This document shows, piece after piece, positions 6,622 through 10,133 of a DNA stretch of 10,133 nucleotides (its first letter is position 1; each line of letters starts with the position of its first letter). Where the stretch lies: the NCBI GenBank assembly GCA_900545185.1, contig UQYH01000082.1, positions 1 to 10,133 of the forward strand, in the 5' to 3' direction. This stretch comes from an uncultured Eubacteriales bacterium. Lineage in GTDB: Bacteria > Bacillota > Clostridia > UBA1381 > UBA9506. The notes beneath the pieces were generated by a model. It was not told where the DNA came from, ran no database searches, and saw nothing but the letters and a program-made list of their open reading frames with translations. Both the position numbers and the translations under genes were made by a program.

Positions 6622-7473
6622 TTATACTTCTGCGCTGCCGCAAAATGCCGTTACGGCCTCGCCGGTCATTTCAATTCCGTCTTTTCGATAGCAAATACTT
6701 AAATCGCCGCCGCGCAGCTTGACCGTGACGGGGGTGTCCATAGAGCAAATCCCGTTTTTACAAGCTGCCGCAACCGATGCGCAGGCGCCCGTGCCGCAGG
6801 CATAGGTTTCGCCGCTGCCGCGCTCCCAAACGCGCATTTCAAGCTGCGAGCTGCTGATCGGCTTTACAAATTCCACATTCACACCTTCGGGAAAATAGGG
6901 GTCGTTTTCAATCGGCGCGCCGACGGCTTGTATGTCAAACTCCCACAGCGGAAAATCCTGCGGCACGAAAATGATGCAGTGCGGATTGCCCATGCTGACG
7001 CAGGTAATGGTGTGCTCCCTGCCGCCCAAGGTCACATTTTGATTGATAATCGGATCATCTGTTTTGACATTGACGGGAATTTTTGAAGGCGCAAACTCTG
7101 GCATCCCCATTGCAACGGCAGCCTTTGTAACAACACCGCCGGAGATGGTCAGATGCACGGTTTTTAAGCCGGAAAGCGTTTCAATCAACAGCGGATTTTT
7201 GCGGCAAATGCCGTTATCATATACAAATTTGGCAACACAGCGAATCCCGTTGCCACACATTTTCCCTTCGCTGCCGTCCGCGTTAAACATACGCATTTTG
7301 GCATCGGCAATTTTAGAGGGGCAAATTAAAATCAATCCGTCCGCACCAACGGCAAAGTGGCGCGGCGACAGCTTTTGTGCCGCTAAAGACGGATTCTTCA
7401 AATCTTCTTTAAAACCGTCTACATAAATATAGTCGTTACCGCAGCCATGCATTTTTGTAAAATGTAAGGTCAT
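6622..7473 (-). CDS. dapF: Diaminopimelate epimerase
   Basis: This cofactor-independent racemase interconverts LL- and meso-diaminopimelate, supplying meso-DAP for cell-wall crosslinks and lysine. It has 283 residues from the ATG at 7473 (MTLHFTKMHGCGNDYIY), with GGAAGGGA about ten bases upstream; longer in-frame starts lie in the repeat-containing intergenic DNA and are unlikely. Both catalytic cysteines are present: Cys73 in KMCGNGIRCV and Cys226 in YACGTGACASVAA. Substrate-contacting segments GCGNDY and ADGSEGKMCGNG are intact, as is the mid-protein MGNPHCI motif. It precedes dapL by 14 bases on the same strand. I see no lysine-riboswitch-like conserved blocks in the 180 bases upstream, and the promoter is not obvious. 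Confidence 0.94.
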   Translation of the reverse strand: MTLHFTKMHGCGNDYIYVDGFKEDLKNPSLAAQKLSPRHFAVGADGLILICPSKIADAKMRMFNADGSEGKMCGNGIRCVAKFVYDNGICRKNPLLIETLSGLKTVHLTISGGVVTKAAVAMGMPEFAPSKIPVNVKTDDPIINQNVTLGGREHTITCVSMGNPHCIIFVPQDFPLWEFDIQAVGAPIENDPYFPEGVNVEFVKPISSSQLEMRVWERGSGETYACGTGACASVAAACKNGICSMDTPVTVKLRGGDLSICYRKDGIEMTGEAVTAFCGSAEV

Positions 7474-7493
7474 GTTTGTTTCGTCCCTTCCGT

Positions 7494-7527
7494 TTAGGCA
7501 TATGGGGCTCGACTCCCTAATGCCTAA
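7494..7527. repeat. Palindromic repeat, copy A
   Basis: On the minus strand it reads TTAGGCATTAGGGAGTCGAG and continues CCCCATATGCCTAA. Ends TTAGGCAT and ATGCCTAA pair perfectly, with an inner GGG/CCC stem. It has the same orientation and general sequence as copy B at 7596-7628, but the inner stem differs by paired changes. It lies just upstream of the dapF ribosome-binding site. It is probably a dispersed palindromic element, and could act as an mRNA structure in the dapF leader. Confidence 0.6.
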
Positions 7528-7556
7528 TAGAGCATTGATTAAAATAGCGCACAAGC

Positions 7557-7583
7557 GGCGGACGGGTCATTGCCGCGTCCGCC
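7557..7583. repeat. GC-rich inverted repeat between the two palindromic copies
   Basis: GGCGGACG (7557-7564) and CGTCCGCC (7576-7583) form an 8-bp stem with an 11-base loop. It is centred between copies A and B and is more GC-rich than its surroundings, so the whole 7494-7628 block looks like one composite element. No T-run follows, so I do not call it a terminator. Confidence 0.5.
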
Positions 7584-7595
7584 CAAACGGGTCGC

Positions 7596-7628
7596 TTAGG
7601 CATAGGAAAATTGACTCCTTAATGCCTA
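7596..7628. repeat. Palindromic repeat, copy B
   Basis: On the minus strand it reads TAGGCATTAAGGAGTCAATT and continues TTCCTATGCCTAA. The outer TAGGCAT/ATGCCTA stem is identical to copy A; the inner stem is AGGA/TCCT instead of GGG/CCC, so pairing is kept while the sequence changes. It starts about 25 bases after the glnN stop codon and may stabilise or help end that transcript. No ordinary terminator with a T-run was found after glnN. Confidence 0.6.
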
Positions 7629-7653
7629 CATCGACACCTTCATTATGCAATTT

Positions 7654-9747
7654 TTACCGAACCCCAAAGAGCAGGTCGCCATAGCCGGGATACGGCCAAT
7701 AGCGGCTGTCTGTTACGGTTTCGGCTTCATCGGCGGCGACACGCAGCGCAGCCATTTTCGGCAAAATCAAATCGCGGATGCAGTACGCCTGCTGTTCTGT
7801 TTCTTGAATGCTTTTCAGCTCACCGGCAGCCGATTCCAGCTCTTCGGCACGATTATAAATCAAATCGGAAAGTGAGGAGAGTTTTTTGATAATGGTTGTT
7901 TCGTATCCGGCGCTGACACCGGCTGCCAGTTTTTGCTTGCGTGTTACAGTGGTCACAAGATCGGCCACATAACGCTCTATGGCCGGGAGAATATCCTTTT
8001 TGGCCATATCAATCATGGTGAGCGCTTCTATATTAACAGCTTTTACGTAGTTTTCCAGCATAATTTCGCAGCGTGATTCCAACTCGGCACGCGAGAAAAC
8101 GCCCTGTCCGATCAACATGTCCGCGTTCTTTTTATCTAACAGATGCGGCATGCAGTCGGCCGTGGTTTTGTAGTTGGAAAGGCCGCGTTTTTTGGCTTCC
8201 TCCATCCATTCATCACCATAGCCGTTGCCGCCGAAGATAATTCTTTTATGCGACCGAATGGTGGTTTGAATCAAGTCATGCAAAGCCTTTTCAAAATCGC
8301 TCTCGCTCTCCAGCTTGTCAGCAAATTCCTTCAGCACTTCGGCCACGGCGGCGTTTAACATGATGTTGGCACAGGCAATGCTGTTGGAGGAGCCGAGCAT
8401 TCTAAATTCAAATTTGTTGCCGGTAAAAGCAAACGGAGACGTTCTGTTTCTGTCCGTTGCATCCTTTTTAAAGGCCGGCAGGGTATCAACGCCCAGCTTC
8501 ATTTTTTCCTTTTTGCCGCTTTCGTAGGCGGTGTCGGTTTCAATGGCATTTAAAACTGCTTCCAGTTCTTCTCCCAAAAAGATGGAGATAACGGCCGGCG
8601 GCGCTTCGTTAGCGCCCAAACGATGGTCATTGCCTGCCGTTGCGACGGAAAGACGCAGCAGGTCTTGATATTCATCCACGGCCTTAATGACGGCAACCAA
8701 AAACAGCAGGAACTGTGCGTTTTCGTAAGGCGTTTCACCGGGGGTCAGCAGGTTCACGCCCGTATCGGTTGCAATCGACCAGTTGTTATGCTTGCCGCTG
8801 CCATTTACACCGGCAAAGGGCTTTTCGTGCAGCAGGCACACAAGACCGTGCTTAGCCGCAACCTTTTGCATAATTTCCATGGTCAGCTGGTTGTGGTCGG
8901 TTGCTATGTTGGTAGTTGTATAAATCGGCGCCAGCTCATGCTGCGCGGGTGCAACCTCGTTATGCTGTGTTTTGGCTAAAATGCCCAGCTTCCACAGCTC
9001 GTCATTTAAATCTGCCATAAAAGCGGCAACGCGCGGCTTGATAATGCCGAAATAGTGGTCATCCATCTCTTGCCCCTTCGGCGGCTTGGAGCCGAACAAG
9101 GTACGGCCGGTGTAAATTAAATCGGGGCGCTTATCAAACATGGCACGGTCAACCAAAAAATATTCCTGCTCCGGTCCAACGGAGGTTCTGACCATATGTA
9201 CGCTTGTGTTGCCGAAAAGCTTTAAAATGCGCAGCGCCTGTTTGTTTAACGCGGCCATAGAACGCAAAAGCGGCGTTTTTTTATCCAGCGCTTCGCCTGT
9301 GTAGGAACAGAATGCGGTAGGAATACAAAGCGTTTTATCTTTAATAAATGCAAAGGATGTGGGATCCCATGCGGTGTAGCCTCTGGCCTCGAAGGTGGCG
9401 CGCAGACCGCCGGAGGGAAAAGAAGAGGCATCCGGCTCGCCCTTAATCAGCTCTTTGCCGGCAAACTCCATAATCACGCCGCCGTCCGGGGCAGGGGAGA
9501 TGAAGCTGTCGTGCTTCTCGGCCGTTACGCCCGTCATTGGCTGAAACCAGTGCGTGAAATGCGTTGCGCCCTTTTCAACGGCCCAGTCCTTCATGGCAAG
9601 GGCAACGGCATTGGCAAGCGATATATCCAGCTGCTTGCCTTCTTCAATTGTTTTTCGGATGGAGTTATACACTTTTTCCGAAAGCCTTGCTTTCATTTCT
9701 CTGTCATCAAATACGTTGCTTCCAAACATTTCCGGTACAGTTACCAT
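7654..9747 (-). CDS. glnN: Type III glutamine synthetase
   Basis: It makes glutamine from glutamate, ammonia and ATP in the cytoplasm, the entry step of ammonium assimilation. The 697-residue length fits the GSIII family (about 700), far longer than GSI or GSII. The start is the ATG at 9747 (MVTVPEMFGSNVF), with GGAAGG nine bases upstream; an in-frame start nine codons earlier overlaps that site. GSIII-typical segments are intact: FTHWFQPMTG, GGLRATFEARGYTAWDPTS, TSVGPEQEYFLVDR (metal-binding glutamates), TQHNEVAPAQHELAPIY, KPFAGVNGSGKHNNWSI, NDHRLGANEAPPAVIS, and DRNRTSPFAFTGNKFEFRM (ATP and glutamate site). It is divergent from a glutamine amidotransferase gene, and both have terminator-bearing leaders, which implies joint control by nitrogen status. 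Confidence 0.95.
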   Translation of the reverse strand: MVTVPEMFGSNVFDDREMKARLSEKVYNSIRKTIEEGKQLDISLANAVALAMKDWAVEKGATHFTHWFQPMTGVTAEKHDSFISPAPDGGVIMEFAGKELIKGEPDASSFPSGGLRATFEARGYTAWDPTSFAFIKDKTLCIPTAFCSYTGEALDKKTPLLRSMAALNKQALRILKLFGNTSVHMVRTSVGPEQEYFLVDRAMFDKRPDLIYTGRTLFGSKPPKGQEMDDHYFGIIKPRVAAFMADLNDELWKLGILAKTQHNEVAPAQHELAPIYTTTNIATDHNQLTMEIMQKVAAKHGLVCLLHEKPFAGVNGSGKHNNWSIATDTGVNLLTPGETPYENAQFLLFLVAVIKAVDEYQDLLRLSVATAGNDHRLGANEAPPAVISIFLGEELEAVLNAIETDTAYESGKKEKMKLGVDTLPAFKKDATDRNRTSPFAFTGNKFEFRMLGSSNSIACANIMLNAAVAEVLKEFADKLESESDFEKALHDLIQTTIRSHKRIIFGGNGYGDEWMEEAKKRGLSNYKTTADCMPHLLDKKNADMLIGQGVFSRAELESRCEIMLENYVKAVNIEALTMIDMAKKDILPAIERYVADLVTTVTRKQKLAAGVSAGYETTIIKKLSSLSDLIYNRAEELESAAGELKSIQETEQQAYCIRDLILPKMAALRVAADEAETVTDSRYWPYPGYGDLLFGVR

Positions 9748-9795
9748 AGTGATCAACCTTCCTTTGCCGGGCACAGAGCGCAGACTCTATACCGT

Positions 9796-9850
9796 AAAAA
9801 TAAAAAAGACAAGGACGCATACAGGGGAATACCCCATCGGCGTCCTTGCC
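9796..9850 (-). promoter_or_regulatory. glnN leader attenuator: hexaloop hairpin overlapping an intrinsic terminator
   Basis: On the minus strand, right at the predicted transcript start, GGC-AAGGAC-GCC (9850-9839) can form a hairpin with a six-base loop. The loop lies inside the 5' arm of a competing terminator: CAAGGACGC (9848-9840) pairs with GCGTCCTTG (9818-9810), with an inner GGGG-TATT-CCCC hairpin (9835-9824), followed by T-rich sequence (TCTTTTTTATTTTT). The structures exclude each other, so this should be a conditional terminator ahead of glnN. The loop has A1 and G4, as in ANTAR-protein targets, but only one such hairpin is visible. Confidence 0.7.
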
Positions 9851-9861
9851 TTATGGGTTGC

Positions 9862-9890
9862 ATTATACACCTGTTTTTGGGGTTTGTCAA
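9862..9890 (-). promoter_or_regulatory. glnN promoter
   Basis: On the minus strand TTGACA (9890-9885) and TATAAT (9867-9862) are exact sigma-A consensus boxes 17 bases apart, with A/T tracts upstream that could act as an UP element. The start would be near 9855, giving a leader of about 108 bases. A consensus promoter with no evident operator suggests that control is exerted downstream, at the leader terminator. Confidence 0.85.
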
Positions 9891-9940
9891 GCCCTTTTTT
9901 TAAAAAAATTAAAATTTTTTGGATTTTTTTGGTTTAACCC

Positions 9941-9969
9941 TTGACAAAGCGACAAATCGGTGCTATACT
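9941..9969 (+). promoter_or_regulatory. Promoter of the glutamine amidotransferase gene
   Basis: TTGACA (9941-9946) and TATACT (9964-9969) are 17 bases apart, nearly full sigma-A consensus. The start would be near 9976, just before the leader hairpin. The two divergent -35 boxes are about 50 bases apart, separated by A/T tracts. Confidence 0.8.
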
Positions 9970-9977
9970 GATGGCAC

Positions 9978-10034
9978 GTAAACAAAGATGTTTATTTTTG
10001 GGCATATTGTGCCCGAAAGTAAGCATCTTTTTTT
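9978..10034 (+). promoter_or_regulatory. Amidotransferase leader attenuator: hexaloop hairpin overlapping a 21-bp terminator
   Basis: TAAAC-AAAGAT-GTTTA (9979-9994, plus a G-U pair outside) forms a six-base-loop hairpin at the start of the transcript. It competes with a long terminator: 9984-10004 pairs with 10010-10030 over 21 consecutive positions including three G-U pairs, with loop TATTG and a T7 run at 10028-10034. The hexaloop is the outermost part of the terminator's 5' arm. The design matches the glnN leader, with A1 and G4 in both loops. Confidence 0.75.
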
Positions 10035-10070
10035 ATTTGTCTTAAAAAATAAAGGAAAGGCGGAGATCGT

Positions 10071-10133
10071 ATGAGACCGTTAGAGGGAGAAGTGAGAATC
10101 CCGTCAGGCTGTGCCATTTCGGCGGTTATTTCC
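10071..10133 (+). CDS. Class II glutamine amidotransferase, glutamate synthase type (5' end only)
   Basis: Only 21 codons are in the window, starting at the ATG at 10071, seven bases after GGAAAGGCGG. The residues MRPLEGEVRIPSGCAISAVI match, as I recall it, the start of the stand-alone amidotransferase subunit of clostridial/archaeal-type split glutamate synthases. In class II amidotransferases the nucleophile is an N-terminal Cys exposed by removal of a short propeptide. Here Cys14 after PSG would become residue 1, leaving a 13-residue propeptide. The enzyme would release ammonia from glutamine for glutamate synthesis, pairing with the divergent glutamine synthetase. Downstream subunits would lie beyond the window. 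The identification rests on a short sequence but is supported by context. Confidence 0.65.
   Translation, partial: MRPLEGEVRIPSGCAISAVIS

Noticed and set aside
7494..7628. Integron attC sites
   Set aside because: The palindromes end in TAGGCAT/ATGCCTA without the RYYYAAC/GTTRRRY core boxes, and there is no integrase or cassette-like gene.
7474..7653. Lysine riboswitch ahead of dapF
   Set aside because: The structured DNA here is explained by the two palindromic repeats and a hairpin; none of the conserved lysine-riboswitch blocks is recognisable and the space is too small for the full fold.
9511..9937. Plus-strand open frames of about 130 codons at the glnN 5' end
   Set aside because: They are antisense to glnN and its promoter, lack ribosome-binding sites, and disagree with the strong minus-strand signals.
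9862..10060. Full canonical dual-hexaloop ANTAR target or a glutamine riboswitch
   Set aside because: Only one A1/G4 hexaloop hairpin is seen per leader; the second hairpin has a TATT loop. The known glutamine riboswitch classes do not match by eye. Kept as a partial match only.

Overview
The window looks like chromosomal DNA of an anaerobic Firmicute, probably class Clostridia and perhaps Oscillospirales-like. The evidence is gene content: an SLH-domain surface protein, a DapL/DapF lysine and meso-diaminopimelate route, a type III glutamine synthetase, and the start of a stand-alone class II glutamine amidotransferase of the clostridial/archaeal split glutamate synthase type. Promoters are consensus sigma-A-like and ribosome-binding sites are strong (GGAGG, AAGGAGGT, AAAGGCGG). 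No tRNA, rRNA, CRISPR array or transposase gene was seen.

Layout. (1) Positions 1 to about 600, minus strand: a more AT-rich fragment of a larger protein with a winged-helix/helical-repeat look, possibly STAND-like. It lacks its 5' end and is frameshifted at a 7-base homopolymer. It abuts the 3' end of an SLH protein gene at an abrupt junction near 580-605. (2) 555-2174, minus: an SLH-domain surface protein whose last residues are read from the foreign side of that junction. (3) 2175-2417: a divergent promoter region with a perfect 14-bp palindrome. (4) 2418-5323, plus: a tightly packed operon of a PqqD-like small protein, an S24/S26-type peptidase, an ABC exporter with fused membrane and ATPase domains, and a small secreted or anchored protein. 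The first three genes overlap. It resembles a peptide maturation and export cassette, but no precursor peptide or modifying enzyme is in the window. (5) 5341-5424: two tandem 16-bp hairpins between convergent operons. (6) 5423-7473, minus: dapF then dapL, 14 bp apart, giving LL-DAP formation and its epimerisation to meso-DAP. (7) 7474-7653: an intergenic stretch with two copies of a palindromic repeat flanking a GC-rich hairpin. (8) 7654-9747, minus: glnN. (9) 9748-10070: a divergent control region with two consensus promoters, each followed at once by an intrinsic terminator in the leader. (10) 10071 to the end, plus: start of the glutamine amidotransferase gene.

The strongest regulatory signal is in region 9. 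The glnN and amidotransferase leaders share one design. A small hairpin with a six-base loop (A at position 1, G at position 4) forms at the very 5' end of each transcript, and its loop lies inside the 5' arm of the following terminator, so the two structures exclude each other. This fits antitermination by an ANTAR-type RNA-binding regulator, as known for nitrogen genes in some clostridia. It would tie glutamine synthetase and glutamate synthase to one signal. The canonical second hexaloop hairpin is not visible.
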